Shown: positions 1 through 9,370, counted from the stretch's first letter. The stretch: 64,000 nucleotides of DNA from Hyphomicrobium facile (GCF_900116175.1 NZ_FPCH01000001.1:1398006-1462005), one strand, 5' to 3'. The notes: generated by a model from the letters alone, not told the origin. A program made the numbers and translations.

Positions 1-494
1 GCATCTTCAGCGGCAGCGGCAATTATATCCTCGGTAGCCCACGCTATCGGGTTTCGGCCGATTCCGCGTCGGTCGAACCTATGGCGATTAGCGCTGCAAC
101 ATGGACTCGCGAGTGGCTCGGAACCCGTAACCGCTTCTTCGCCGATCGCACGAACCGATTGCTGCTGGCGGCTTATGGCGGACAGCAGGTGATTACGTTG
201 CTTTACGACAAGCGGGATCTGGGTGACGTTGAATTTTCGCCAAAGTTTGGGCCGCCCGAGCGTGAGGCTATCCGCGAAGCCTCAGTCGATTATTTTCTTC
301 TCGACTTCAGGTTGACCGAACAGCTGCCGTTGATGGGCTTCTATTTCGATCCCGGTCCGGTTTACCGGGAGCCGCCGGATCCACAGGTTCTCTTCAAGTT
401 TAATAACGTCACCGGAATCAGCCGCGTTTTCGACAACGGCTACCAGTCAATCATCAATGTTGCTCAAGCCCGGGATAGCGCCGATGCCCACTAA
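1..494 (+). CDS. C-terminal part of a membrane or glycan-locus protein (5' truncated)
   Basis: The reading frame is open from base 3 to the TAA at 492-494 with no plausible start, so this is the 3' end of a longer gene that begins outside the window; an internal ATG at 81 exists but the sequence upstream of it is protein-like. About 163 residues are visible, soluble in character, ending in a segment with FDNGYQSIINV. I do not recognise a named domain. The position directly ahead of a DUF1616 protein and a GT4, with an 11-base overlap to the next gene, suggests the extracytoplasmic C-terminal domain of a large polytopic glycosyltransferase or polymerase-like protein of the same operon (inference). 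Confidence 0.6.
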   Translation, partial: IFSGSGNYILGSPRYRVSADSASVEPMAISAATWTREWLGTRNRFFADRTNRLLLAAYGGQQVITLLYDKRDLGDVEFSPKFGPPEREAIREASVDYFLLDFRLTEQLPLMGFYFDPGPVYREPPDPQVLFKFNNVTGISRVFDNGYQSIINVAQARDSADAH

Positions 495-1287
495 TGCGGC
501 CCTATGTGCGATGCTCGCCGTTCTGCTTCTCGTGTCGTCGCTTCTGCCGGAAGCCATCCGCGTGCTCGTCGCAGTTCCGATGGTTCTTCTGGTCCCCGGC
601 TATGTCGCGACGAAAGTCGCGTTTCCGAGAGAGCCTTTGGATTTGGAGCGGCTGTGTTTCGCCGTTGGTGTGAGCCTCGCTGTCACCGTGCTCATCGGCC
701 TGCTCTTGAATGTGGTTCACATGATGAATGTCGCCGGTTGGTCGCTTGGGCTCGGCGGATTGACGCTCGTAATGCTGCCGTTTGCAAAATGGGGCGCGTC
801 CAAACCGGAGCCATTACCGGCATTCAGGAGCGCGCAGAAACTCTCCTTGACCTTTGGTTCTTTGCTTGCGGTGTCGGCGGTGCTGCTGTCAGGCATTGGG
901 TATAGCCAGCTTAGAGAGTTTCATTTTACCGAATTGTGGATGGTGCCGACGCAAACCGCGCCAACCTATCGCCTAGGCATCACAAACCAAGAGCAGATCG
1001 CGATGGGTTACGACTTGGAAGTCGTCTCGCCCGACGCGGTTGTTGCGTCTTGGAATGATATCCCGCTTGCGCCCGGCGCGACTTGGCAGCGCGATATTCA
1101 GTTGCCGATTAAGCGAAATGCGTCCGTCGAGCAGCGTTTCACGGCGCGTCTTTACAAACACGGCGATCCGACGGCGGCCATGCAGCGCGTGTGGGCTTCA
1201 ATTCCGCCTACCGCCGCGGCGAAGCTTGTGCGTTTGAGCGACACGGATGGCGCTGACGAACGGCCGGACATCGAGGGGATGCGCTGA
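484..1287 (+). CDS. DUF1616-type integral membrane protein
   Basis: A protein of 267 residues. The ATG at 484 overlaps the end of the preceding gene by 11 bases and is preferred to an in-frame upstream start at 457. The N-terminal half has about four hydrophobic helices (residues ~5-45, ~60-80, ~88-105, ~125-145) with the VPGYV motif near residue 40 that is typical of DUF1616 proteins. The second half, after the last helix, is a predicted extracytoplasmic beta-rich domain containing YRLGITNQE. The family occurs in surface-polysaccharide operons of bacteria and archaea and has no established biochemical function. The downstream gene begins on the last base of its stop codon, so the two are translationally coupled. 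Confidence 0.7.
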   Translation: MPTNAALCAMLAVLLLVSSLLPEAIRVLVAVPMVLLVPGYVATKVAFPREPLDLERLCFAVGVSLAVTVLIGLLLNVVHMMNVAGWSLGLGGLTLVMLPFAKWGASKPEPLPAFRSAQKLSLTFGSLLAVSAVLLSGIGYSQLREFHFTELWMVPTQTAPTYRLGITNQEQIAMGYDLEVVSPDAVVASWNDIPLAPGATWQRDIQLPIKRNASVEQRFTARLYKHGDPTAAMQRVWASIPPTAAAKLVRLSDTDGADERPDIEGMR

Positions 1288-2528
1288 TGCGAATTCTCAT
1301 GCTCAGCCAGTTTTTCCCGCCAATCATTGGAGGCGAGGAGCGGCATGTCAAAGTCTTGAGCGAAGCTCTGGTTCAACGGGGACACGACGTGAGCGTCGCC
1401 ACGATCAAGCATGGTGACCAACCTGACTTCGATATCGTCTCTGGCGTTAAGATCTACCGCTTAGAGGGTATGCTCCAGCGAAATGCCGTTCTTTTCACGG
1501 AAGGTCAGCGGCGGCATGCGCCACCCTTTCCCGATCCCGAATTAACGTTTCGTCTCAATCGCGTTGTGCGCGCGGAAAAACCGGATGTTGTTCACGCTCA
1601 TAACTGGCTGCTCCATTCCTATCTGCCGCTGCAAAGAATTTACAAGAAGCGGTTGGTCGTAACGCTTCACGATTACAGCAGTGTTTGCGCCAAGAAGAAT
1701 ATGATCCACGCGGGTGTACCTTGTGGCGGGCCCTCGACATTCAAATGCCTGCCTTGCGCCGGCGAGCACTACGGCAATCTCAAAGGCGCCGTGACGTGGT
1801 TGATGAATTCGTCGCTCGGCAAATCCGGTCTTCGTGAAGTCGACGCCTTCATTCCGGTCAGTCATGCCGTTGCTTTGCGATGCGGATTGGATGCCAAGCG
1901 TGACGAATATCAAGTCATTCCCACCTTCATCTCGAGAGATGTAACGAAGCTTCAGGGTGGGCAAGACGCGCATCTCGCCAAGCTGCCGAAATCAGACTTT
2001 CTACTCTTCGTCGGTGACCTGACCCGGCTGAAGGGTATTCACACATTGCTTGCTGCATATGGACGAATGCGAGGAGTGCCTCCGCTCGTGCTGATCGGAA
2101 GACGCTGCAAGGATACGCCAACGGAGTTGCCGGGCAACGTCACCCTTCTCGAGAGTTGGCCGCATGCCGCCGTGCTGCACGCTTGGAGCCGATCCCTTTT
2201 TGGGATCGTGCCGTCAGAGGGTCTCGAAACCTGCGGGACCGTTGTTATGGAGGCCAACGCTTTCGGGAAGCCGGTCGTTGCTAGCCGCACCGGTGGTCTG
2301 TCGGAGACGGTGATCGATGGCAAGACCGGCATTTTAATTCCCCCGGGTGACGTCGACGCACTGCATGGAGCGTTGCTCACCATGCTGCAGGACGTCGATC
2401 TCCGCGAACGGATGGGTACAGCGAGCCTAGTGCACTCCGAAGGTTACATGCCCGATGCCATCGTCCCGCGCATCGAACATATCTACGAGGGTGCGAAATT
2501 TTCGCAATTTGCGGAGGCGCGACGGTGA
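1287..2528 (+). CDS. Glycosyltransferase family 4 (GT-B fold)
   Basis: A protein of 413 residues that transfers a sugar from a nucleotide donor to a growing glycan at the cytoplasmic face of the inner membrane (family knowledge). The N-terminus MRILMLSQFFPP followed by GGEERH is the usual GT4 first strand and glycine loop. The C-terminal donor domain has the EX7E motif with E314 and E322 in EGLETCGTVVME, followed by ANAFGKPVVAS. The start codon overlaps the previous stop by one base and the stop overlaps the next GTG by three bases. Sugar specificity cannot be read from the sequence. Confidence 0.88.
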   Translation: MRILMLSQFFPPIIGGEERHVKVLSEALVQRGHDVSVATIKHGDQPDFDIVSGVKIYRLEGMLQRNAVLFTEGQRRHAPPFPDPELTFRLNRVVRAEKPDVVHAHNWLLHSYLPLQRIYKKRLVVTLHDYSSVCAKKNMIHAGVPCGGPSTFKCLPCAGEHYGNLKGAVTWLMNSSLGKSGLREVDAFIPVSHAVALRCGLDAKRDEYQVIPTFISRDVTKLQGGQDAHLAKLPKSDFLLFVGDLTRLKGIHTLLAAYGRMRGVPPLVLIGRRCKDTPTELPGNVTLLESWPHAAVLHAWSRSLFGIVPSEGLETCGTVVMEANAFGKPVVASRTGGLSETVIDGKTGILIPPGDVDALHGALLTMLQDVDLRERMGTASLVHSEGYMPDAIVPRIEHIYEGAKFSQFAEARR

Positions 2529-4108
2529 GAATTTGCGTCGTCATTGGCCGATCTTGCGCGCGCGAGTGGCACAACCTGCTTGCGAGGCGGTTGGTTCACG
2601 ATCGGCACGAGGTCGCGATTTTTATTAGCGAAGTAGGCACACCGCTTCCGTCTCTTATTGTGACGACACTGGCTTTCGAGCGTCTGGTCTATGGCATTGC
2701 CTCAAAATCTCTGCTGACCGCGATCCTCGTCGATAAATCATTCGATGGGATCCGTCGTACTGACGATGTCAATGAAAGCTTCGACGTCGTCTTGCGCCTC
2801 GATGGAGACGCATCTGCCGCGCCCATTGGCGCACGCTCTTTTCATCCATTGTTCAATGTGCATCAAAGCGAAGTTGGCGCCGTTCACGCCATCCTCGACG
2901 GCCAAGACGTCATGATTGGTGTGGGGAGTTCGAGCGAAAGCACGCATGCGAATGAGTACGCCATCGAAACTGAACTTCCGACGATCATAGGCAAGACGCT
3001 CAACAACGCGTGTGCCCGCATGATCGATCTTCTGGCTTGGCACTCCACGCTCAATCCGACCCTGCCTACCGGCTCCAAGAGCGTCGGTCTTTGTCGAAGG
3101 AGCAACTCTCCGGTGCTTCTTCGGCATGCGGCAGCGACCCTTACGAAGCGTCTTTTGCGGCGGCTCGATATGCTTGCGCGCGGTGGCGACCGGTGGATGA
3201 TCGGTTGGCGACACGCCGCCAATCAGCCGTTGGAAATTGACGGAGGCGGAGCGTCGCTCACTTATCGCAGGGTTCCTGACGACGGGCAGCGGTTTCTTGC
3301 TGATCCATTTCCCGTCGTTGACGGCGGTCGCTCGTGGTTGTTTTGCGAGGAGTATCCTTACGCCACCGGACGCGGAATTATATCAGTCATCGATCTCGAC
3401 GATCCCGCGGGCGTGGCACGACCGATCATCGAAGAGTCCCATCATCTCTCATATCCGATGGTGTTCGCAGATGACGGAAGATGGTGGATGATTCCGGAGT
3501 CCGGTGCCAGTAACCGCATCGTTCTTTATCGCTGCGAAGCATTCCCCTTCAAGTGGACTTATGAAGCGACACTTATCGACGTCGCCGCGTCCGATCCGAC
3601 GCTTTACCGTGACGAGACAGGTTATTGGCTGATCTTTACGTCGTGCGAAGGAGCAGGATCGCCATCCGATCGTCTCTGTCTTTATCACGCTCCAACGCTG
3701 TATGGCCCTTGGCGGCCATGTGGACAGCAGCCGCTGGCCATCGATGCGCGTACGTCTCGCCCGGCCGGCCACATCCTCAATGTCGGTGGCGCTCTCTACC
3801 GTCCGGCGCAAGACTGTTCGAGGCTGTATGGCAGCGGCATCGTTTGGTGCCAATTCTCCCTGCCTCTCGCAAGGCCGTTCGAGCAAGTCGAAATTGCAAC
3901 GTTGTCGCCTAGAGATGCCCGATCATTCCGGGGCGCTCACACCTATAACCGCAGCGGCAGTATTGAAGCTATCGACGTCTATGGCGCTCCTTCAGACGAT
4001 GCGATCGATTTGGCTTTTCTGCCGGTTGCAAAGGGGAAATCAAATTCGCTCAGCGGCCAGGCCCCTGCGCTTCGAACCAGTCAGGAGGCGGCGAATGTCA
4101 GCGTGTGA
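2525..4108 (+). CDS. Formyltransferase-like plus beta-propeller protein (GINT1-N-like), probable sugar transferase
   Basis: A protein of 527 residues with a GTG start inside a GTGA overlap with the preceding gene. Residues 1 to ~200 look like a formyltransferase-type Rossmann fold (MRICVVIGRSC, then a region with HPLFNVHQ). Residues ~215-510 form a five-bladed propeller of glycosidase-43/68 style, with FLADPFPV, LSYPMVF, WMIPESG, ASDPTLYRD and PAGHILNVGG. This combination matches proteins in bacterial glycan loci related to the N-terminal domain of plant glucosamine inositolphosphorylceramide transferase. A transfer or hydrolysis role on an amino-sugar glycan is likely; the reaction itself is not known from the sequence. 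Confidence 0.65.
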   Translation: MRICVVIGRSCAREWHNLLARRLVHDRHEVAIFISEVGTPLPSLIVTTLAFERLVYGIASKSLLTAILVDKSFDGIRRTDDVNESFDVVLRLDGDASAAPIGARSFHPLFNVHQSEVGAVHAILDGQDVMIGVGSSSESTHANEYAIETELPTIIGKTLNNACARMIDLLAWHSTLNPTLPTGSKSVGLCRRSNSPVLLRHAAATLTKRLLRRLDMLARGGDRWMIGWRHAANQPLEIDGGGASLTYRRVPDDGQRFLADPFPVVDGGRSWLFCEEYPYATGRGIISVIDLDDPAGVARPIIEESHHLSYPMVFADDGRWWMIPESGASNRIVLYRCEAFPFKWTYEATLIDVAASDPTLYRDETGYWLIFTSCEGAGSPSDRLCLYHAPTLYGPWRPCGQQPLAIDARTSRPAGHILNVGGALYRPAQDCSRLYGSGIVWCQFSLPLARPFEQVEIATLSPRDARSFRGAHTYNRSGSIEAIDVYGAPSDDAIDLAFLPVAKGKSNSLSGQAPALRTSQEAANVSV

Positions 4109-5069
4109 TAGCGTCTCCGTGATCATTTGCGTCCATTCCGACAAGCGTTGGGACGCCATTTTCGAGGCGGTTCACTCGGTCCGGTCTCAGAGCCGTCCGG
4201 TCCTCGAAACGCTGATTGTCGTCGATCACAACGCCGAACTGGAAAGGCGCCTCGAAGAATCGCTCCCGGGCGTCACTGTCGTTCCCAATAGCCAGGATCG
4301 GGGGTTGTCCGGCGCCCGCAACACCGGCGTCGCTCTTGCGAAGGGAGCCCTGCTGCTATTCCTCGATGACGATGCTGCTCTCGAACCGGATTGGGTTCGC
4401 GAAGCCATGAAGCATTTCGGCAGCGGCAAGACTATGGGCGTCACGAGTCGCATCGTACCGCAATGGCAAGGGATCAGACCGTTTTGGTTTCCGGATGAGT
4501 TTCTTTGGGTCGTGGGCTGCACGTACGAAGGCATGCGGCCCGGAGCTGTAAGGAATCTCATCGGGGCTGCCATGTGCGTCCGGCGCGATCTGTTCAGCAG
4601 CGTCGGCGGTTTTAATCATCGTCTCGGCCGGAGCGGCGGCCGGCTACCGATGGGCTGCGAAGAAACAGAGCTCTGCATCCGCGCTGGGGCGGCCTTTCCA
4701 GGAAGCGCATTTATCTTCGATGCAAAGCCTTGTGCTTTCCACGTCGTTGGCGATGAACGCCTGACAGTTGGCTATTTCATTCGCAGGTGTTTTGCGGAAG
4801 GCAAATCGAAGGCGGCGCTTGCGGCGGTCGCACCGCCATCGGCGGCACTTTCAACCGAACGACGGTATGTCTTGAGTGTGCTTCCGCGCGGGGTTCTACG
4901 CGGAATGTCGGCATTCTTTCACGGTGACATCGGAGGCCTCGGCCGGGCCAGCGCAATCATCGGCGGCTTCATCGCGACGCTCGTTGGCTACCTGAGCGGA
5001 ATGGGATTTCGCAAGGGTGGTCGTCTTGCGCACCCGCTTGTTCTGCGCGGGTCGGGAGAGCCGCGATGA
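4095..5069 (+). CDS. Glycosyltransferase family 2
   Basis: A protein of 324 residues. The frame is open further upstream, but the ATG at 4095 has a good ribosome binding site (CAGGAGGCGG) and starts right before the GT-A fold, SVSVIICVH. The DXD-type metal site is DDD at residues 91-93 in LLFLDDDAALEPDW; SGARNTG near residue 74 and a C-terminal ETELCIRAG segment (ED-like catalytic region) complete the family pattern. It overlaps the preceding gene by 14 bases and the following flippase gene by 4. Probable role: one sugar addition in assembly of the glycan made by this operon. Confidence 0.88.
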   Translation: MSACDSVSVIICVHSDKRWDAIFEAVHSVRSQSRPVLETLIVVDHNAELERRLEESLPGVTVVPNSQDRGLSGARNTGVALAKGALLLFLDDDAALEPDWVREAMKHFGSGKTMGVTSRIVPQWQGIRPFWFPDEFLWVVGCTYEGMRPGAVRNLIGAAMCVRRDLFSSVGGFNHRLGRSGGRLPMGCEETELCIRAGAAFPGSAFIFDAKPCAFHVVGDERLTVGYFIRRCFAEGKSKAALAAVAPPSAALSTERRYVLSVLPRGVLRGMSAFFHGDIGGLGRASAIIGGFIATLVGYLSGMGFRKGGRLAHPLVLRGSGEPR

Positions 5070-6370
5070 AAAGGCTGTTCCGCTTCTGGATGCCACGTCT
5101 AAAAAGCGATCTGATCGTGAACCAGACGCTCTTGACCAATGCCGGCTTTCTGACGGTCGCGGCTGCTGCAAGCGCGCTGATGGGCTTTCTGTTCTGGGTC
5201 TGGACGGCGCGTATCCTTCCTCCTGAACGGCAGGGACTTGCTGCCGCGACGATTTCAGTGATGAATCTCATCGCGTTCTGTGGCGAATTCAGCCTTGGCA
5301 CGCTTTTGATGGGGCGGCCCGACTCGGGGCGAGGTGTGTACGGATTAATAACTGCAGCCATACTGTGCGGTGTTCTGACAAGCCTAGCGGTGGGTTGCAT
5401 TTTTATTGGTTGCAGCAGTTGGCTGTCTCCACAACTGCAATCCATGCTCAGCAGCCACAGTCTTGTGTTTCTTACGGGAGTGGTGGCAACGGCGATCGCG
5501 ATTACCGCAGATGGGGCTGCCATCGGGTTACTTGCGAGCTGGGCCCGTATGGTGCGAGAAATCGTCTTTTCGTTGCTGCGCTTGCTGCTGCTGTTTCTTG
5601 TGCTTTCATATTCCTTGGCACCTCAAGCATCAGCAATTGTATCTGTTTGGATTGCGGCGCTCGTCGCCTCCCTTGGCTGCATTCTCGTTTATACCGTTTA
5701 TCATCGCGAGCTGCTCGCCTGGCCTGACTTTGCCGGGCTTAGAACCTATGCCGCAGATATCTTCGGTCATCACATTCTCAATCTTGGCGCACTCGGACCT
5801 TCGATTGCATTGCCATTTCTTGTGACCGTCGTTTTATCGCCGACCGTCAACGCTGTCTTTTATGCGGCGTGGATGTTGCTGCAGGCTGCGATGCTTGTGC
5901 CTGCGGCGGTTGGCACCGCGCTCTTCGCGACGTCTTCCTCCGATCCCGATACAGCAGCACAGCGTTTGCGGTTTTCATTGGGATTGTCGGCGGCTTTTGG
6001 CATCTTGGGCGGCCTTGCCTGCTATTTGTTCCTGAAGCCAATTCTCGGCTTTTTCAATCCACGGTATCCTGAGATCGCCGGCGCAGGCTTGGATTGGCTG
6101 GGCTTCAGCTTGCTGCCGACTATGATCAAGTATCACTATATTGCGGTCATGCGTTTGCAGCGTCGAATGACGACAGCCGCGCTCATGATGTTCGCTGGGG
6201 CTCTTATCGAAGTCGTTGCCGTCGTTGTTGGCGGCTTGAGCGGCGGCCTGTTCGGTCTCACGGCTCTTTGGCTGGTAGCCGTTACGCTTCAATCACTCAT
6301 GCAACTTCCCGCGATAATCAACGCTGCAGGCTGGAACCTACGGTTTGGCCCGCCAGTGGCGCAGAGTTGA
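5066..6370 (+). CDS. Polysaccharide flippase-like membrane protein (MATE/Wzx-type)
   Basis: A protein of 434 residues that is hydrophobic throughout, with about twelve predicted membrane helices. The start resembles oligosaccharide flippases (NAGFLTVAAAASALMGFLFW, then ARILPPERQGLAAA, the usual first-helix and first-loop pattern). Its likely role is to turn lipid-linked oligosaccharide to the periplasmic face. Its ATG overlaps the GT2 stop codon (ATGA). Substrate is unknown. A second flippase gene of different sequence lies at 49928-51238, so two separate export systems are probable. Confidence 0.78.
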   Translation: MKRLFRFWMPRLKSDLIVNQTLLTNAGFLTVAAAASALMGFLFWVWTARILPPERQGLAAATISVMNLIAFCGEFSLGTLLMGRPDSGRGVYGLITAAILCGVLTSLAVGCIFIGCSSWLSPQLQSMLSSHSLVFLTGVVATAIAITADGAAIGLLASWARMVREIVFSLLRLLLLFLVLSYSLAPQASAIVSVWIAALVASLGCILVYTVYHRELLAWPDFAGLRTYAADIFGHHILNLGALGPSIALPFLVTVVLSPTVNAVFYAAWMLLQAAMLVPAAVGTALFATSSSDPDTAAQRLRFSLGLSAAFGILGGLACYLFLKPILGFFNPRYPEIAGAGLDWLGFSLLPTMIKYHYIAVMRLQRRMTTAALMMFAGALIEVVAVVVGGLSGGLFGLTALWLVAVTLQSLMQLPAIINAAGWNLRFGPPVAQS

Positions 6371-6380
6371 GGAGTCGGCC

Positions 6381-7595
6381 ATGCAAAGACGCTCCGCTAT
6401 TGTTCTCGTGTCACTGGTCATCTTATCGCTTCTGCTGCTGCCGGCTCACCTTTCCTATGGTGTGGATCGATCGCCGTTTGTAACTCGGAGCGGAACTCAT
6501 TTTGCTGTCGATGGGATTCCTTTCTACGTTGCCGGCGTCAACAATCACTATCTTCCCTACGGATCGCTGCAGGAGGTGACCGACGTTCTCGATGACGCCG
6601 TCGCGATGCATGCCAATGTCATACGGACGTTCATTCAGCCGGTGATAGGATCGCTCGATAATGATGTGCCCGCCATTTGGGATTGGAGAAGCACGGCTGA
6701 GACGAGCAATCTCGGAGTTCACGGCGTCTACATGCTCTATTGGGATGCAACGCAATCCCGGATGGCTATCAATGATGGCGCGAACGGCATGCGCCGCATC
6801 GACTTTCTTCTCGAGGAGGCTCGCAAGCGGAACCTCAAGGTTATTCTGGCATTTCTAGATTTCTGGTCATACACGGGCGGCGCCCAACAGATGCGCGCTT
6901 GGTACGGCAGCGACGACACTTACACGTTCTTTGCGAAGGACCCGCGGACGACCGCCGACTACAAGAACTGGGTCCAGGCAGTCATCACGCGGGAGAATAG
7001 TATCAACGGCAAGCGCTATGCCGACGATCCGACCATCTTCGCTTGGGAGCTGATGAACGAACCGGACATCCATCCGATTCCACTTCTCCGATCATGGTTG
7101 GCCGATATGGCTCAATTCGTGAAATCGCACGATCGCAATCACTTGCTCGCGAGCGGTCACGGCAATTCGAACGGGGATTTCTTTGATCTCCAAACCGAGG
7201 GCATCGATTTCGGCACTTGGCACGGTTACCCGCGTTTCAACGACATAACTCCCGCCGAAATGAACGAGCGCATCAATGCGTTCTGCGCGATCGGCGCGAG
7301 ATACAACAAGCCTGTGCTGCTCGAGGAGTTTGGTTTGTCCAGGGTTCACGAGGACCAGATCGGCGTCTACCAAAGCTGGCTGAATACGATCTATCAGAAC
7401 CAAGACTGCTCCGGCTGGATGGTCTGGCGTCTTGTCTCGCGGCAGGAAAGCGGGAAGTATCCGGATGACTCGGTCGATGGGTTCGATATTCACAACGATG
7501 ATAGTCCGTTGTGGCGCCTCATGCAGGCGGCAGCCGTGCGGCAAATTTCGAAGCCCACTCTTTCTTTTTCAATTCAAGATCCATCAACCAAATAA
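6381..7595 (+). CDS. Secreted glycoside hydrolase family 5 (mannanase/glucanase-like)
   Basis: A protein of 404 residues; the ATG at 6381 is chosen because an N-terminal signal sequence follows directly (MQRRSAIVLVSLVILSLLLL, cleavage likely near residue 25-30). An upstream in-frame ATG at 6345 lies inside the previous gene. The catalytic acid/base is E227 in WELMNEPDI, and the nucleophile lies in LLEEFG (E315/E316). The fold resembles GH5 mannan endohydrolases. It probably trims or edits the polysaccharide made by this operon in the periplasm or outside the cell; substrate is inferred only from the family. Confidence 0.85.
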   Translation: MQRRSAIVLVSLVILSLLLLPAHLSYGVDRSPFVTRSGTHFAVDGIPFYVAGVNNHYLPYGSLQEVTDVLDDAVAMHANVIRTFIQPVIGSLDNDVPAIWDWRSTAETSNLGVHGVYMLYWDATQSRMAINDGANGMRRIDFLLEEARKRNLKVILAFLDFWSYTGGAQQMRAWYGSDDTYTFFAKDPRTTADYKNWVQAVITRENSINGKRYADDPTIFAWELMNEPDIHPIPLLRSWLADMAQFVKSHDRNHLLASGHGNSNGDFFDLQTEGIDFGTWHGYPRFNDITPAEMNERINAFCAIGARYNKPVLLEEFGLSRVHEDQIGVYQSWLNTIYQNQDCSGWMVWRLVSRQESGKYPDDSVDGFDIHNDDSPLWRLMQAAAVRQISKPTLSFSIQDPSTK

Positions 7596-7642
7596 ACCAA
7601 CGACATTTGCCGCCGCGAACTTTTTGAATCATTCTGACCCGT

Positions 7643-7657
7643 AATACTGCGAGTATT
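7643..7657 (+). promoter_or_regulatory. Small hairpin directly before a start codon
   Basis: A perfect inverted repeat, AATACT-GCG-AGTATT, ends two bases before the ATG at 7660, where a ribosome binding site would be expected. No Shine-Dalgarno-like purine run is seen. It could lower translation initiation of the methyltransferase; this is inference from position only. Confidence 0.35.
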
Positions 7658-7659
7658 TT

Positions 7660-8430
7660 ATGACGATAGAACATACTGCAAACGGCAATCCACGCGGCAC
7701 GCGCCAAGAGATCGATGCCTTGAGAGGCACAGGTCTTCTTCAGTCCAGGGATGAATGGGCAGCTCGCAACGACGAGTTGTCGGCTTCGTTGAACCAGCTC
7801 ATTCGGAGGTATCGCCTCGCCAGGACCGACAATGCCCTGGACGTCGGCTGTATGTCGGGCGAGCTGACAGATCGTTACGGCGAAGGTTTGAATCTCAGCT
7901 GGTCGGGCATCGATCCGGATATTCCTGAAAGCAAAATTTCCCGCAACGGCGCGCGTCTCTATCCAGGCTTCGGTCACCAGCTGGCTTTTCCCAATGATCA
8001 CTTCGACTGCGTTACCTTTGCGAACGTCTATGAACATGTGCCGCCTGCACTGCGCGCTGCGACATTAGCGGAGATCTACCGCTGTTTGACGCCGGGGGGC
8101 ATTCTCGTCGGACAATTGCCGAACCCATACTTTCCTATCGAGTCGCACAGTCGCTTGCCGTTCCTTGGTGTGTTGCCGCGACCGCTTCAGCGCGTGTATT
8201 GGCGGCTGACGCCCACGGGGTGGGATTTCGAGAAGGCGCATTTTTTCAGCGTCTCGATGAACGATCTTAAGCGAAGAGCGCAGGCGTGCGGCTTCGAAGT
8301 CATTGCTGTGCGAAATTTCAACTACTCGGTGCGTGCGATACCAAAATCGGTGCACTGGCTCGCTGCCATTCATTCGCGCCTTGGAATCCTTCCCTGGGCT
8401 TGGCAGTTCGCATTTCGAAAGCCGCTGTAA
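7660..8430 (+). CDS. SAM-dependent class I methyltransferase
   Basis: A protein of 256 residues. Motif I is ALDVGCMSGEL near residue 63, the acidic strand-2 end is SWSGIDPD, and the later strands show FDCVTFANVYEHVPP and LTPGGILVGQLPNP, as in Methyltransf_11 proteins that act on small molecules or sugars. The C-terminal ~60 residues contain aromatic and basic segments that may touch a membrane. It stands 64 bases after the GH5 gene and has a hairpin in place of a clear ribosome binding site. It probably decorates a glycan or lipid intermediate; substrate not known. Confidence 0.75.
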   Translation: MTIEHTANGNPRGTRQEIDALRGTGLLQSRDEWAARNDELSASLNQLIRRYRLARTDNALDVGCMSGELTDRYGEGLNLSWSGIDPDIPESKISRNGARLYPGFGHQLAFPNDHFDCVTFANVYEHVPPALRAATLAEIYRCLTPGGILVGQLPNPYFPIESHSRLPFLGVLPRPLQRVYWRLTPTGWDFEKAHFFSVSMNDLKRRAQACGFEVIAVRNFNYSVRAIPKSVHWLAAIHSRLGILPWAWQFAFRKPL

Positions 8431-8476
8431 TTTTTTTTCAGTTTTCAAATTAAGACCGGGGATCTTCCTGACGATC

Positions 8477-9370
8477 ATGAACGATAACGCGCCACTCACC
8501 AGAGCTATTTGCCGGGAGATCGAGGAAGCAGATCTCGACGGAGTTGCAGACCTTCTTGCAAAAGGTTTCCCAAGTTACGATCGCGCAGTTTGGAAGGGCG
8601 TCTGTCAGCGTTTGGCCGATCGACCGTGGCCCGGCGGCTTTCCAAGATTTGGATGGATGTTGGAAAGTAAAGGCCGTGTTGTCGGCAGCATTTTCACAAT
8701 TTTCACCGCGGTCCCCTTAGAGCGGCGCGTTGAGATCCGTTGCAGTACGTCAAGTTGGTTTGTGGAGGCGAAATTTCGTGGCCAAGGCTTCCGCTTGGCG
8801 CGGCAAGCAGCCAAATTCAACGACGTCATTTATTTCAATCCAACACCCGGCGCCGGCACGCGTCCTGTCCTCGATCATCTGGGCTTCGCGCCTTATTGCA
8901 GAGGACATTTCTTAGCGGTTGCGGCGGCGAGTCCTACTCGGGGGTCTGCGCACATCTGCGATTATGCCGATTACAATTCCAAGGGCTCAAGGCTTTCGCC
9001 CGCAGATGCTGCGTTGCTGGCGGATCACAGCAATTACGGCTGTATCAGTCTGGTGTGCGAAGCGGGCGATATGGCACTTCCGTTCGTATTCCTGAGGCGC
9101 AGGCAGTATGTTTCCTATGCGCAGTTGATCTACTGCAGGCAGCCTTCCGACATCATCAAATACGCAGGACTTATCGGCCGGCATCTTCTCAAGCGGGGCA
9201 TCCCGCTTCTGGCGATCGATTGTAATGGCCCCATCAAGGGATTGATCGGGCATTTCATGGATAACAAGCCGAAATTCTTCAAAGGGCAGAGGGCCCCGCG
9301 ACTTGGTGACTTGGCCTATAGTGAGTTGGCCTTCTTCGGCGATTATGTCAGCGGATTCCGCGCCGAATAA
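8477..9370 (+). CDS. GNAT-like acyltransferase
   Basis: A protein of 297 residues beginning at the ATG at 8477 (the open frame runs further upstream, but over the end of the methyltransferase gene). It opens with a GNAT-like region (REIEEADLDGVADLLAKGF, then GRVVGSIFT and a WFVEAKFRGQGF segment where the acetyl-CoA pyrophosphate loop R/Q-x-x-G is expected). The second half, with FLRRRQYVSYAQLIYC, is not assigned. Proteins of this type occur in exopolysaccharide loci and may acylate the glycan. Moderate confidence in the fold, low for the reaction. Confidence 0.55.
   Translation: MNDNAPLTRAICREIEEADLDGVADLLAKGFPSYDRAVWKGVCQRLADRPWPGGFPRFGWMLESKGRVVGSIFTIFTAVPLERRVEIRCSTSSWFVEAKFRGQGFRLARQAAKFNDVIYFNPTPGAGTRPVLDHLGFAPYCRGHFLAVAAASPTRGSAHICDYADYNSKGSRLSPADAALLADHSNYGCISLVCEAGDMALPFVFLRRRQYVSYAQLIYCRQPSDIIKYAGLIGRHLLKRGIPLLAIDCNGPIKGLIGHFMDNKPKFFKGQRAPRLGDLAYSELAFFGDYVSGFRAE

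Noticed and set aside
502..1421. Several antisense and alternative frames over the DUF1616 gene
   Set aside because: Compositions are biased and no motif fits; the plus-strand frame 484-1287 has helices and the family pattern.
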